From positions 1 through 64,000 of the forward strand of contig CAITIS010000084.1 in NCBI GenBank assembly GCA_903892515.1: 64,000 nt of DNA, in the 5' to 3' direction. Source of the stretch: an uncultured Planctomycetota bacterium (GTDB lineage: Bacteria > Planctomycetota > Phycisphaerae > SM23-33). This document shows positions 51,772 to 59,925 of this stretch, one piece after another; position 1 is the first letter of the stretch, and each line of letters opens with the position of its first letter. A model generated the notes under the pieces. The model was not told the origin of the DNA, made no database searches, and saw only the letters and a list, made by a program, of their open reading frames with translations. Both the position numbers and the translations under genes were made by a program.

Positions 51772-52797
51772 ATGGTGCAGGAGCGACCGGTGAGTGACCG
51801 CGAATGGATACGCCGCACGCTGGCCCACGAGGCCGGCCTGGCGGTGCCGTACAACTTCAGCTTTTCCCCGCCGGCGCGAGCGGCAGTGGAGCGGCACCTG
51901 GGCACGCGCGACTTGGCGAATACGCTGCGTTTTCCGCTTCGCACGTGCAGTCCCAGCTCCATCAAGCCGCAGTTCGCCTCGCCGGCGCAGTATGGGCCAT
52001 CGCTAAAGGATGAGTTCGGCGTGCTCTGGAGCACCAACGACATCGACCGCGGTTCGCCCATCGGCCCATGCCTGGCCGAGCCCGACCTGTCGAAGTATCG
52101 CTTCCCGGACGCTTCCGCCGCGTATCGCTTCGAGAAGCTGCCGGAGTGGTCGGCGGCGAATGCATCGCATTTCACCATCCTGTGGGTGGGCGATCTGTGG
52201 GAGCGGGCCACCTTTATGCGCGGGATGGAGAACGTCCTGCTGGACCTGGCGTTGGAACCGGCCTTCCTGGAATCGCTGCTGCGCGGCATCGCCGATCACA
52301 TCCTGACGACGATGCGGATTGCCATGGACCTGTGCCAATTTGACGCCATCGCCCTGAGCGACGACTACGGCACGCAGCACGGCATGATCATGTCCCCGAC
52401 GCACTGGCGACGCTTCCTTAGGCCGCTGGTGGGGGAGATTTACGCCCTGGCCAAGCAGCGTGGCCGGGTGGTCTTCCACCACAGTTGCGGAAACCTCGTG
52501 CCGATCATCGGCGACCTGATCGAACTGGGTCTGGACATTCTGCACCCCATCCAGCCCGAGGCCATGGACGTGTACGCGCTGAAAAAAGAGTTTGGCCGGC
52601 AGCTGACCTTCTGCGGCGGCCTGGGCACGCAGGAACTGCTGCCCAAGGGCACGCCCGAGCAGATCCGCCAGGAAGTCCGTCGGCTCAAGGAGCAACTCGG
52701 CAGCGGCGGGGGCTACATCCTCGAACCGGGCATCACGCTGCAAGCGGACATTCCGCTGGCGAACATCCTGGCCGCCATTGAAGAAGCGCAGGCGTGA
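51772..52797 (+). CDS. Uroporphyrinogen-decarboxylase-like protein, paralog 3
   Basis: 341 residues; CAGGAG precedes the ATG. UroD/MtaA-like barrel: LRTCSPSSIKPQF early, IALSDDYGTQHGMIMSPTHWRRFLRPLVGEIY, then VVFHHSCGNLVPIIGDLIELGLDILHPIQPEA. The His-Ser-Cys-Gly motif is the zinc-ligand pattern of corrinoid methyltransferases (MtaA/CmuA), so methyl transfer is more likely than heme synthesis. TFCGGLGTQELLPKGTPEQI follows. No corrinoid protein gene is adjacent. Confidence 0.82.
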   Translation: MVQERPVSDREWIRRTLAHEAGLAVPYNFSFSPPARAAVERHLGTRDLANTLRFPLRTCSPSSIKPQFASPAQYGPSLKDEFGVLWSTNDIDRGSPIGPCLAEPDLSKYRFPDASAAYRFEKLPEWSAANASHFTILWVGDLWERATFMRGMENVLLDLALEPAFLESLLRGIADHILTTMRIAMDLCQFDAIALSDDYGTQHGMIMSPTHWRRFLRPLVGEIYALAKQRGRVVFHHSCGNLVPIIGDLIELGLDILHPIQPEAMDVYALKKEFGRQLTFCGGLGTQELLPKGTPEQIRQEVRRLKEQLGSGGGYILEPGITLQADIPLANILAAIEEAQA

Positions 52798-53282
52798 GAA
52801 ACAGGGCGTAGGTCGTAGGTCGTAGGGCGTAGGGGGTGTGGCGCCGGCGGTCGCGAATGGGCACGAATGGGTGCCATAGGTTGAGCCGCGCCTTCTTGCG
52901 GCTCTACCTATGCGGGACGTCAACATAGGCAGCCCCATCTTCGCCAGAAGACGCGAAGCCGGGTCAGCCTCGTTGTGGGTGTGGCGTGGAGCGTTTGGGC
53001 TGGCACCATGCTCATGCCGGCAGCAGGCTCTCACGTGGTTGCTTCGCTCCGCTCCGCAAACCACGGCACCCGCGCGGGGAGTGGAGTGTGGGCCGACCGT
53101 TGCGAACGGGTGCCATAGGTTGAGCCGCGTTGTTTCCTGCGGCTCTACCTATGCGGGACGTCCACATAGGCAGCCCCATCTTCGCAAGAAGGCGCGAAGC
53201 CGGGTCAGCCTATGGCACCCGTCCAACACTTGCAGGCTTGCCCGCGCCCTATGCCCTACGCCCTTCACCCTACGCCCTGTCT
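52798..53282. repeat. Repeat block framed by an inverted heptad pair
   Basis: 52802-52835 is a G-rich heptad array (GCGTAGG, TCGTAGG units) and about 53245-53280 its C-rich inverse (CCCTATG, CCCTACG, CCCTTCA), reaching the 3' end of glnB. Between them are two CATAGGT-GAGCCGC hairpins (52875-52912, 53114-53153), each followed by a CATAGGCAGCCCC half-copy. No gene. Confidence 0.82.
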
Positions 53283-53633
53283 TTACCCGATGGCCGAGGG
53301 GCCTTCTTCGCCGGTGCGGATGCGGATGCAGCGGGCCATGTCCATGACGAAGATCTTGCCGTCGCCGATCTTGCCTTCGCCGCCCGAGCGGGCCCCGGCG
53401 ATGATGGCGTCGATGGTGGCCTGGACGAACTCCTCGTTGACGGCGATCTCCAGCTTGACCTTCCGCAGCAGCGAGCCGACTTCCTTGTGGCTGCGGTACA
53501 CTTCGGCGATGCCCTTTTGCCGCCCTCGGCCGACCACGCTGGTCACGGTTACCAGGTGAATTTCCTTCTGCTCGAGCTTGTCCAAGATGTCGTCGAGACG
53601 GTCGGGTTGAATGACGGCCACGATGTATTTCAT
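53283..53633 (-). CDS. glnB: P-II nitrogen regulatory protein lacking the T-loop Tyr51
   Basis: 116 residues from ATG 53633. P-II signatures: MKYIVAVIQPDRLDDIL at the N-terminus, GRGRQKG before the T-loop, and the C-terminal IGDGKIFVMDMA with RIRTGEEG binding ATP and 2-oxoglutarate. In the T-loop Tyr46 is present, but the uridylylation site Tyr51 is Glu, so GlnD-type modification there is not possible. Second gene after amt on the same strand, the usual amt-P-II pairing; P-II proteins block Amt channels. An inverted repeat (53652-53721) fills the gap between the two. Confidence 0.94.
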   Translation of the reverse strand: MKYIVAVIQPDRLDDILDKLEQKEIHLVTVTSVVGRGRQKGIAEVYRSHKEVGSLLRKVKLEIAVNEEFVQATIDAIIAGARSGGEGKIGDGKIFVMDMARCIRIRTGEEGPSAIG

Positions 53634-53651
53634 GTTCGTTCTCTTTCTCTC

Positions 53652-53721
53652 GTGTCGCGGGCGTCTCGCCCGCGTGACTTCGTCTTTGTTGGCAGCGGCG
53701 CGGGCGAGACGCCCGCGACAC
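53652..53721. repeat. Inverted GCGGGCGAGACGCCCGC-type pair between amt and glnB
   Basis: Arms 53652-53674 and 53699-53721 are perfect 23-bp complements with a 24-bp spacer. Nearly identical to the structure between the two pstB genes (26003-26069). It occupies most of the 102-bp amt-glnB gap. Confidence 0.92.
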
Positions 53722-53735
53722 ATTTCATCGCGTCG

Positions 53736-55112
53736 TTAGTCAATGACGGTGTAAGCGGCTTCTTTGTGCTGGGTCAGGTCCAGGCCGACGCGTTCCTCGT
53801 GCTCGTCCACGCGCAGCCGCCAGACCAGGTCGATGACCTTCAGCAGCACGAAGCTTACCACGAAGGAATACACCATGGTCACGCCCACGGCCTTGAATTG
53901 CACGAAGAGCTGCATGGGGTTGCCGTGCAGCAGGCCGTTGCCGCCATCGGGATTCACCATGGTCGTGGCGAAGACGCCCGTGGCCAGCGCGCCGAAAATG
54001 CCGCCCACGCCGTGCACGCCGAAAGCGTCCAGCGAGTCGTCATACCCGAACTTGTTCTTCATGTACGTCACGCTCACCCAGCAGATGAAGCCGGCGGCCA
54101 AGCCAATCGCAATTGCCGCCATGGGCGTGACGAAGCCGCTGGCGGGCGTGATGGCCACCAGGCCGGCGACGGCGCCGGTAATCATGCCCAGCGTGGTGGG
54201 CTTGCCGTGCCGGACCCAGTCCAGCAGCGACCAGCCCAGCCCGGCGGCGGCTGCGGCCAAGTGCGTGGCCACGAATGCGCCGCTGGCCAGCGAGCCGCTT
54301 TTTAAGGCGCTGCCGGCGTTAAAGCCAAACCAGCCGAACCACAGCAGGGCGGCGCCCAACGCGGCCGTCGGCAGGTTGTGCGGCGGCGAGATCCGAACCG
54401 GAAAGCCTTGCCGTTTGCCCAGCACCAACGCGCAGGCCAGTGCCGCCATGCCGGCGTTGACATGCACGACGGTTCCGCCGGCAAAGTCCAGCGCGCCCCA
54501 GCCCGAGGCTCCCATGAAGCCGCCCTGCCCCCACACCCAGTGGGCCACCGGATCGTACACGAACGTCGCCCACAGCACGATGAAGACGCAGAAGGCCGAG
54601 AACTTCATCCGCTCGGCAAACGCGCCGATGATCAGGCCGGGAGTGATGACGGCGAACATCATCTGAAAGACCATGAAGGCCTGGTGAGGCACGGTGTCGG
54701 CGTAGGAGCTGACGGCCGTGGTCGTCACGCCCGCCAACCCGAACCAGTCCGTGCCGCCGATCAGCCCTTTCCAGTCCGGGCCGAAGGAGAGACTGTAGCC
54801 CCACAGCGCCCATTGCAGCGAAATGATGCACAGGGCCATCATGCACTGCATGAGCACCGACAGGACGTTCTTCTTGCGCACCAGGCCGCCGTAGAAGAAC
54901 GCCAGCGCCGGCGTCATCAACATGACCAGTGCGGCCGACATGAGCAGCCAGGCCGTGTTGCCCGTGTCGATCTTGGAAACCGGTGCGACCGTGACGGCCG
55001 TGTCCTGCGCCAGCGCAGGGCAAGCCAGCAGGCCAACAGCTCCGGCGATAACGATGCCAGACAAGAGAAGATGTCGTCGGTCCACGAATTCGACCCTTTC
55101 AACTTCAACCAT
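53736..55112 (-). CDS. amt: Ammonium transporter
   Basis: 458 residues from ATG 55112; GTG 55085, with AAAGG upstream, is a good alternative that starts right at the signal peptide. An earlier in-frame ATG at 55172 falls at the predicted transcript start and is excluded. Signal peptide, then eleven membrane spans. The Amt signature DFAGGTVVHVNAGMAALA holds the first pore His, and FGVHGVGGIFGALATG the second. Takes up ammonium; probably blocked by the P-II protein encoded just downstream. A sigma-54-type promoter lies at 55181-55196. Confidence 0.95.
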   Translation of the reverse strand: MVEVERVEFVDRRHLLLSGIVIAGAVGLLACPALAQDTAVTVAPVSKIDTGNTAWLLMSAALVMLMTPALAFFYGGLVRKKNVLSVLMQCMMALCIISLQWALWGYSLSFGPDWKGLIGGTDWFGLAGVTTTAVSSYADTVPHQAFMVFQMMFAVITPGLIIGAFAERMKFSAFCVFIVLWATFVYDPVAHWVWGQGGFMGASGWGALDFAGGTVVHVNAGMAALACALVLGKRQGFPVRISPPHNLPTAALGAALLWFGWFGFNAGSALKSGSLASGAFVATHLAAAAAGLGWSLLDWVRHGKPTTLGMITGAVAGLVAITPASGFVTPMAAIAIGLAAGFICWVSVTYMKNKFGYDDSLDAFGVHGVGGIFGALATGVFATTMVNPDGGNGLLHGNPMQLFVQFKAVGVTMVYSFVVSFVLLKVIDLVWRLRVDEHEERVGLDLTQHKEAAYTVID

Positions 55113-55180
55113 GAAACAGGACGCGACTTTGCCCGTCGCGTCCCTGACCCAAGCGATCCCGTCGCTTGCCATTAGAGCAA

Positions 55181-55196
55181 TGCATACTTCGTGCCA
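55181..55196 (-). promoter_or_regulatory. Sigma-54 promoter of amt
   Basis: On the minus strand TGGCACGAAGTATGCA matches TGGCACGNNNNTTGCW at all but one defined position, with the GG and GC dinucleotides correctly spaced. Predicted start is near 55170, about 58 nt before the amt ATG. Confidence 0.75.
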
Positions 55197-55350
55197 GAGG
55201 CATTAGCAGCACTGCGGCGTCCACAACAGGCTGCTGCCGCGACGGTTACGAGTGCCGCCGAATCGAAAAGCCTCGGGGCGTGTCGCGACAACATTGTAGG
55301 ATGGCTGACTCGCGGAACAGATTTGTCGTTTCCGTGCGAGCGTAAGAAAC

Positions 55351-55415
55351 CGCGCCGAGGGATGGGCTTATCAGGGCTCGTGGACCCTAACTCGTCGGGA
55401 TCGCCCCTCGGCGCG
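55351..55415 (-). ncRNA. Structured element of unknown type upstream of amt
   Basis: A perfect 11-bp stem (55351-55361 with 55405-55415, CGCGCCGAGGG on the plus strand) closes a 43-nt region containing an AGGG/CCCT hairpin and, on the minus strand, two ACGAG sequences in predicted loops. On the minus strand GTTTCTTACG follows the stem. It lies upstream of the predicted amt sigma-54 promoter, so it belongs to a longer transcript or is the 3' end of glnK mRNA. Matches no riboswitch I recognise. Confidence 0.4.
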
Positions 55416-55439
55416 TTGTTTGTCTATACAAGGCCGCCA

Positions 55440-55546
55440 GCACTCTGTCCGGCCTAGATTGTCGGGTGCCACACCTGCGGCGTTTGCAGGTGTGTAGGGG
55501 GCACGGCTGCAAACGCCGCAGCCGTGGCACCCACTATTGTCCGTAC
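55440..55546. repeat. Element of about 110 bp with imperfect terminal inverted repeats, copy 2
   Basis: Nearly identical to 31378-31489. Ends contain CTGTCCG and TTGTCCGTAC-like sequence. Inside, CACACCTGCGGCGTTTGCAGG and GCTGCAAACGCCGCAGC form hairpins, each flanked by GGGTGCCAC/GTGGCACCC. Non-coding. Confidence 0.82.
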
Positions 55547-55553
55547 CAAGCCG

Positions 55554-55892
55554 CTAAATCGCGTCTGCTCCGGTCTCGCCGGTGCGGATGCGCATTACAT
55601 CGTCGATCGTGGAGATGAAGATCTTGCCGTCGCCGATCTCGCCGGTGAACGCGGCCTCGCGAATGCCGCGAACGATCTGGTCCAACAGCTCATCTCGCAC
55701 CACCAGTTCGATGCGAATCTTGGTCATCATGTCCACGCGGTATTCCTTGCCGCGCACCGTGTGGACCAGGCCCTTCTGCTTGCCGTGGCCTTCGATTTCC
55801 GAAATCATCAGCCCGCAGTGCCCGGCTGCTTCCAGCGCGGCCAGCACGTCATTGACCTTGGTGGGACGAACAATGGCTTCTATCTTCTTCAT
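55554..55892 (-). CDS. glnK: P-II nitrogen regulatory protein (GlnK type) with intact Tyr51
   Basis: 112 residues, full P-II length. MKKIEAIVRPTKVNDVLAAL at the N-terminus, GHGKQKG before the T-loop, RGKEYRVDM carrying the modifiable Tyr51, then EIGDGKIFISTIDDVMRIRTGETG for ATP/2-oxoglutarate binding. Unlike the P-II gene at 53283 it could be uridylylated. Lies between the permease-P-II gene and amt on the same strand. A possible sigma-54 -24 element (TGGCAC) lies upstream at 55931-55936, but its -12 half is poor. Confidence 0.95.
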   Translation of the reverse strand: MKKIEAIVRPTKVNDVLAALEAAGHCGLMISEIEGHGKQKGLVHTVRGKEYRVDMMTKIRIELVVRDELLDQIVRGIREAAFTGEIGDGKIFISTIDDVMRIRTGETGADAI

Positions 55893-56046
55893 TGCGTGAC
55901 TTTCTGTCTTTGAATGTCGGTTCGACCCGAGTGCCAGCCCTAACCGGTTGACCCTGTGGCACAGCCGCCCTCGGCTGTGGCTGTTGCGGCCATGTCAGTG
56001 TCTTCGCGCGCGGTTTCACGCCCGATGGCGGGCGTACCACGGGTTC
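55893..56046. repeat. Hairpin repeats between the permease-P-II gene and glnK
   Basis: A CAGCCGCCCTCGGCTG hairpin (about 55955-55982) and a GCCCGATGGCGGGC hairpin (about 56020-56034), the same pairing seen at 51664-51740. Confidence 0.75.
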
Positions 56047-57921
56047 CTACACGGCCCGGACGCCCTTTTCGCCGGTCCGCACCCGCATGGCCTCCTTGGC
56101 GTCCAGCACGAAGATCTTGCCGTCGCCCACGTTGCCGGTGTGCAGGATGTCGCGAATGATCGACATGACCTGCGGCACGTCCCAGTCGTTGACCACCAGG
56201 TCGACGCGCAGCTTGGGCAGGAATGCCACCGGCCCGTCCACGTGGGTGCTGCCGTCGCTCTGGCCCGACTGCCGGCCGAAGCCGCGGACCTTCGTCACTG
56301 TCATGCCCTGAATCTGGGCCTCGTCCTTGAGCACTTCGACCAGGATGTGCAGCCGCTCGGGCCGGATCATGGCCGAGATCATCTTCATGCCATACGTCTT
56401 TTTCACCGATGTCAGCACCACATAGCCCAGGCTCACCAGCAGCCAGGCCCCCGCGATGTAGAAGCAGATCCGCGCCTCCATCTGCGAATCGGCGTTGCCG
56501 ACGGTGTACAGGTAGATGATGGCTACGAGCATGACCGCGTTGGCCAGCACGCCCAGCACGGGCACGATGCCATGCCGCAGCAGGCTGAATTCCTTGCGCT
56601 TGCGGAAGGCCACCAGCGTCCAGACGCACGTCAGGCCATACAGAACGAACGTGCCGAAGTTGGAGGCCAATGCGATGCCCGTCAGCCCGACCACCGACTG
56701 CACGCCCACCGTCGCAATGACGCACGAGACGATCACCAGCAGCCACAGCGCCGTGTGGGGCGTCTTGAACTTGCCATGCATGAAGCCCATGATGTCCGGC
56801 AGCTCGCGGTCCTCCGCCATGCCACAGCTCACTCGCATGGCCGTGTTCATGCAGCTCAGCGTCGTGCCGAAAATCGCGATCGCCACCGTCAATGCCATCG
56901 TGACCATCAGCCCAAAGCCCAGCCCTGGCCGGAGACTTTCGCCGATGAGCTTGGCCATGTCGCCGATGGGCGCGCCCGACACCGCGGCTGCGGCCATGCC
57001 GGTGGCCACTGTGCCGTCGGCATTGGCTGCGACGAGCTTGTCGCTCACCATCACGCCGGCGGCCATGTACTGCAGCAGGTACGCCAGCAGCCCCTGGATG
57101 ACCAGCGAGAGAATGATGGCCTTGGGGATGTTCCGCTTGGGGTCCTTGGTCTCAGCGGCCAGGGCGGTGCAGCTCTCAAAGCCCACCAGGATCAGGATCG
57201 CCAGGGTGCTCTGCACCAGCACGCCGTTGAAGCTGTGGGGGCGAATGACGTCCAGGGCGCTATTGAAGTCCCAGGTCGTGGCGTGCTGCGGGTTGGCGAT
57301 GCGATACCAGATAGCCAACGCGCTGAAGATCACCAGCGTGGCGAGCTGAATGACGTTGATCCAGATGGCAGTGCGGGTCGAGCCGTTCACGCCGCGATAG
57401 GCGATGTAGCCCACCACGAAGGCGAAGACCGTCGCCACCATCACCAGCGAGGTCGTCGAGAGCGTCTGGCCGCTGAACTGGTTGTACAGGTAGCCGACCA
57501 GGTTAGCCATCATGGCCACCATCACGCCGGGGTACACCCAGTAGAACAGGTGCACCGACCAGCCGGTAGCCAGTTTGGCCAGCCGTGCCACCGAGGTGGG
57601 GGAGGCGCGCTTGGGGCTCTTTTCGCCGTCCAGGAAGGCTCGCTCGGCGAAGTATGTCACGCTGGCAAAACCGGCCTGGGGATACAGCTTGGCCAGTTCG
57701 GCATAGGAGAAGGCCGTCAGGAACGCCACGACTAGCGCCACCACGATGCCCGGCCAGATGTCCGCAGCCACCGACGCGCCGCCCGGGGCCGTGGCCGAGG
57801 CCTGGAGCTGGTACGTGATCCAAAGAAACGCCCCGGGAGCAATCAGGGCCATCGCGTTCATCGTCGCGCCCAATAGACCCAACGTCGGCTTGACCTCGGG
57901 GGAATCCACGGCTTCAGACAT
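56047..57921 (-). CDS. APC-family amino-acid permease fused to a C-terminal P-II domain
   Basis: 624 residues from ATG 57921 (GAAGGG upstream; ATG 57936 is less likely). Residues 1 to about 500 are an APC-superfamily amino-acid/polyamine permease of about twelve spans, with the VGFESCTALAAETKDPKRN motif. Residues 512-624 are a complete P-II protein: MKMISAMIRPERLHILVEVL, GRQSG before a T-loop of exact canonical length, FLPKLRVDLVV, NVGDGKIFV and MRVRTGEKG. ATP/2-oxoglutarate residues appear kept, but T-loop Tyr46 and Tyr51 are Ser and Gly. This suggests direct control of uptake by nitrogen/energy status (inference). A sigma-54 promoter lies upstream. Confidence 0.92.
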   Translation of the reverse strand: MSEAVDSPEVKPTLGLLGATMNAMALIAPGAFLWITYQLQASATAPGGASVAADIWPGIVVALVVAFLTAFSYAELAKLYPQAGFASVTYFAERAFLDGEKSPKRASPTSVARLAKLATGWSVHLFYWVYPGVMVAMMANLVGYLYNQFSGQTLSTTSLVMVATVFAFVVGYIAYRGVNGSTRTAIWINVIQLATLVIFSALAIWYRIANPQHATTWDFNSALDVIRPHSFNGVLVQSTLAILILVGFESCTALAAETKDPKRNIPKAIILSLVIQGLLAYLLQYMAAGVMVSDKLVAANADGTVATGMAAAAVSGAPIGDMAKLIGESLRPGLGFGLMVTMALTVAIAIFGTTLSCMNTAMRVSCGMAEDRELPDIMGFMHGKFKTPHTALWLLVIVSCVIATVGVQSVVGLTGIALASNFGTFVLYGLTCVWTLVAFRKRKEFSLLRHGIVPVLGVLANAVMLVAIIYLYTVGNADSQMEARICFYIAGAWLLVSLGYVVLTSVKKTYGMKMISAMIRPERLHILVEVLKDEAQIQGMTVTKVRGFGRQSGQSDGSTHVDGPVAFLPKLRVDLVVNDWDVPQVMSIIRDILHTGNVGDGKIFVLDAKEAMRVRTGEKGVRAV

Positions 57922-57986
57922 TCGTTGCCCTTCCATTCAGGAACCAAAAGAGAGCGTCCGCACACGACGGAGACTGCCCCATACCA

Positions 57987-58002
57987 AGCACCGGCTGTGC
58001 CA
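57987..58002 (-). promoter_or_regulatory. Sigma-54 promoter of the permease-P-II gene
   Basis: On the minus strand TGGCACAGCCGGTGCT matches 10 of 12 defined positions of TGGCACGNNNNTTGCW, with TGGCAC perfect and TGC of the -12 element kept at correct spacing. Predicted start near 57976, about 55 nt before ATG 57921. Confidence 0.65.
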
Positions 58003-58059
58003 AAGAATGTTCTCGCGCAAAGCCTTGCTTCGCAGCTAGTTAATGTTTCGGCCGTTGAC

Positions 58060-58083
58060 TGGTATAATTACACTGTTGTAATT
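58060..58083 (+). promoter_or_regulatory. Extended -10 promoter overlapping an 18-bp palindrome, upstream of the NifA-like gene
   Basis: TGGTATAAT at 58060-58068 is an extended -10 element with a perfect TATAAT. AATTACA-CTGT-TGTAATT at 58066-58083 is a perfect 7-bp inverted repeat covering the expected start site (about 58075). The placement suggests an operator for repression or autoregulation of the activator gene. Confidence 0.5.
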
Positions 58084-58155
58084 GACGGTACGGCGTAGTA
58101 CATTTACGTCGCTTTGTGTTGGATAAGTGATGGATTTGGTGCAAGGGCGAACTGT

Positions 58156-59757
58156 ATGGACAATCTTGAGATAACAGGGTCAGTCAGCGACGGCATGCGC
58201 GGGGCGCGGCAGAAGGAGCTGGACGCCCTATACCGCATCAGCCAGATTCTCGGCGCGGGCAGCCGGCAGCAGGAGATGCTGGCCGAGGTGCTGGACATCC
58301 TACACAGCGACCTGGACATGGGCCGGGGCATGATCGTGCTGCTGAGTCCCGACGGCCAGGAGCTCACCGTCGAGGCCAGCCACGACGTCCCCGAGCCGCG
58401 CCGCCGCCAGGTGCGGTATCGCAAGGATGAAGGCGTCGTCGGCAGGGTGGTCGGCAGCGGCAAACCCGTGATCGTGCCGCGCATTTCGCAAGAGCCGCTG
58501 TTCCTGGACCGGCTGCATCGCCGGCGCGACAACTCCGACAAGGAATTCAGCTTCATCTGCGTGCCCATCGCCATCGGCAGCGAGACCGTCGGGGCCCTGG
58601 CCGCCGATCGCGTGTACGACCCGGCCACCACGCTGGACGAAGACCTGCGGGTGCTGACCATCGTCGCCAGCATGATCGCCCACGACGTGCAGAGTCGCCG
58701 CCTGGCCGCCAGCGAGCGGCAAGCCCTGGAAGAGGAGAATCTCCGCCTCCGCACGGAACTGGCCGACCGCTTCCGGCCTGAGAACATCATGGGCAACTCC
58801 AACGCCATGCGCGAGGTGTATCGGGCCATCAGCCAGGTCTCCGGCAGCGACACCACCGTGCTCATCCGCGGCGAGTCGGGCACGGGCAAGGAGCTTGTCG
58901 CCCACGCCATTCATTACTCCAGCCCGCGCGCCAAGGGGCCGTTCATCAAGGTCAATTGCGCCGCCCTGAGCGAGAACCTGCTGGAGAGTGAGCTGTTTGG
59001 CCACGAAAAGGGCGCGTTCACGGGTGCGATTCAGGCCCGCAAGGGCCGGATCGAAGAGGCCGAGGGCGGCACGCTGTTCCTGGACGAGGTGGGAGATTTT
59101 TCACCCGCCACGCAGGTTCGACTGCTGCGCGTGTTGCAGGAGCGCGAATTCGAGCGCGTCGGCAGCAACAAAACTCAGAAGGCCAACGTCCGCATCGTGG
59201 CGGCCACCAATCGCGACTTGGAGCAAGGGATCGCCGACGGCACGTTTCGCCACGACCTGTACTACCGGCTGAACGTGTTCCCCATCTTCCTGCCGCCGCT
59301 GCGGGATCGGCGCGACGACATCCTGCTGCTGGCGGACTTTTTCGTCGAGCGCTACGCCCAGCGGCTGAGCAAGGACGTTCGCCGCATCAGCACGCCGGCC
59401 ATCAACATGATGGTGGTGTACCATTGGCCCGGCAACGTGCGCGAGCTGGAGAATTGCATCGAGCGGGCCGTGCTGCTCTCGACGGACGGCGTGATCCGGG
59501 CCCATCATCTGCCGCCCACGCTGCAAACGTCGGATGCCTCCGAGACGGTGGGCACCGGCACGCTTCAGGCCCGCGTGGACGTGTACGAGCGCGACATCGT
59601 GGTGGACGCCCTGAAACGCTGCGAAGGCAACATGGCAGCGGCCGCTCGGGAACTGGGCACGACGGCGCGAATCCTGCGATACAAGGTCGCCCACCTGAAC
59701 ATCGACCCGAAGCGCTACGCCCGCTCCGCCGGCCGGCGCGGCGAGGCTACGGCGTAG
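58156..59757 (+). CDS. Sigma-54-dependent activator, GAF-AAA+-HTH, NifA-like
   Basis: 533 residues from ATG 58156 (AAGGG upstream). An N-terminal GAF domain (about 30-185) is joined by a coiled helix to the AAA+ domain: Walker A GESGTGKE near 235, the sigma-54-contacting loop GAFTGA and Walker [12 protein letters not shown]. The C-terminal Fis-type helix-turn-helix (about 485-525, [20 protein letters not shown]) resembles NifA. Divergent from the permease-P-II gene, whose promoter, like that of amt, fits sigma-54, so it is the likely activator of this nitrogen cluster. No nif genes are visible, so nitrogen fixation is not implied. Confidence 0.93.
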   Translation: MDNLEITGSVSDGMRGARQKELDALYRISQILGAGSRQQEMLAEVLDILHSDLDMGRGMIVLLSPDGQELTVEASHDVPEPRRRQVRYRKDEGVVGRVVGSGKPVIVPRISQEPLFLDRLHRRRDNSDKEFSFICVPIAIGSETVGALAADRVYDPATTLDEDLRVLTIVASMIAHDVQSRRLAASERQALEEENLRLRTELADRFRPENIMGNSNAMREVYRAISQVSGSDTTVLIRGESGTGKELVAHAIHYSSPRAKGPFIKVNCAALSENLLESELFGHEKGAFTGAIQARKGRIEEAEGGTLFLDEVGDFSPATQVRLLRVLQEREFERVGSNKTQKANVRIVAATNRDLEQGIADGTFRHDLYYRLNVFPIFLPPLRDRRDDILLLADFFVERYAQRLSKDVRRISTPAINMMVVYHWPGNVRELENCIERAVLLSTDGVIRAHHLPPTLQTSDASETVGTGTLQARVDVYERDIVVDALKRCEGNMAAAARELGTTARILRYKVAHLNIDPKRYARSAGRRGEATA

Positions 59758-59925
59758 AAACAGAAACGCAAAGAGGCATTTACCGCCGAGGTCGCAGAGG
59801 ACGCAGAGAGGGACAAAGCGAAGCGAGATAGGCGTTACGCCGCCCCCGTAGGGCGTGCAACGGGTTGCACGCGGCGAACGGCGGGCTTGATGACCTATGA
59901 CCTATGACCTACGATCTATGACCTT
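59758..59925. repeat. Nonad and heptad arrays directly before nadE
   Basis: 59772-59805 is a 9-bp-period array (ACCGCCGAG, GTCGCAGAG, GACGCAGAG). 59891-59925 is five exact heptads (TGACCTA three times, CGATCTA, TGACCTT), and the nadE ATG begins at the very next base, so the array replaces the normal ribosome-binding region. Confidence 0.9.

Noticed and set aside
55921-55936. Sigma-54 promoter for glnK
   Set aside because: The -24 TGGCAC is perfect, but the -12 element lacks the GC dinucleotide.
58156-59757. Genuine nitrogen-fixation regulator
   Set aside because: Domain layout is NifA-like, but no nif genes are present and the neighbours are ammonium/amino-acid uptake genes.
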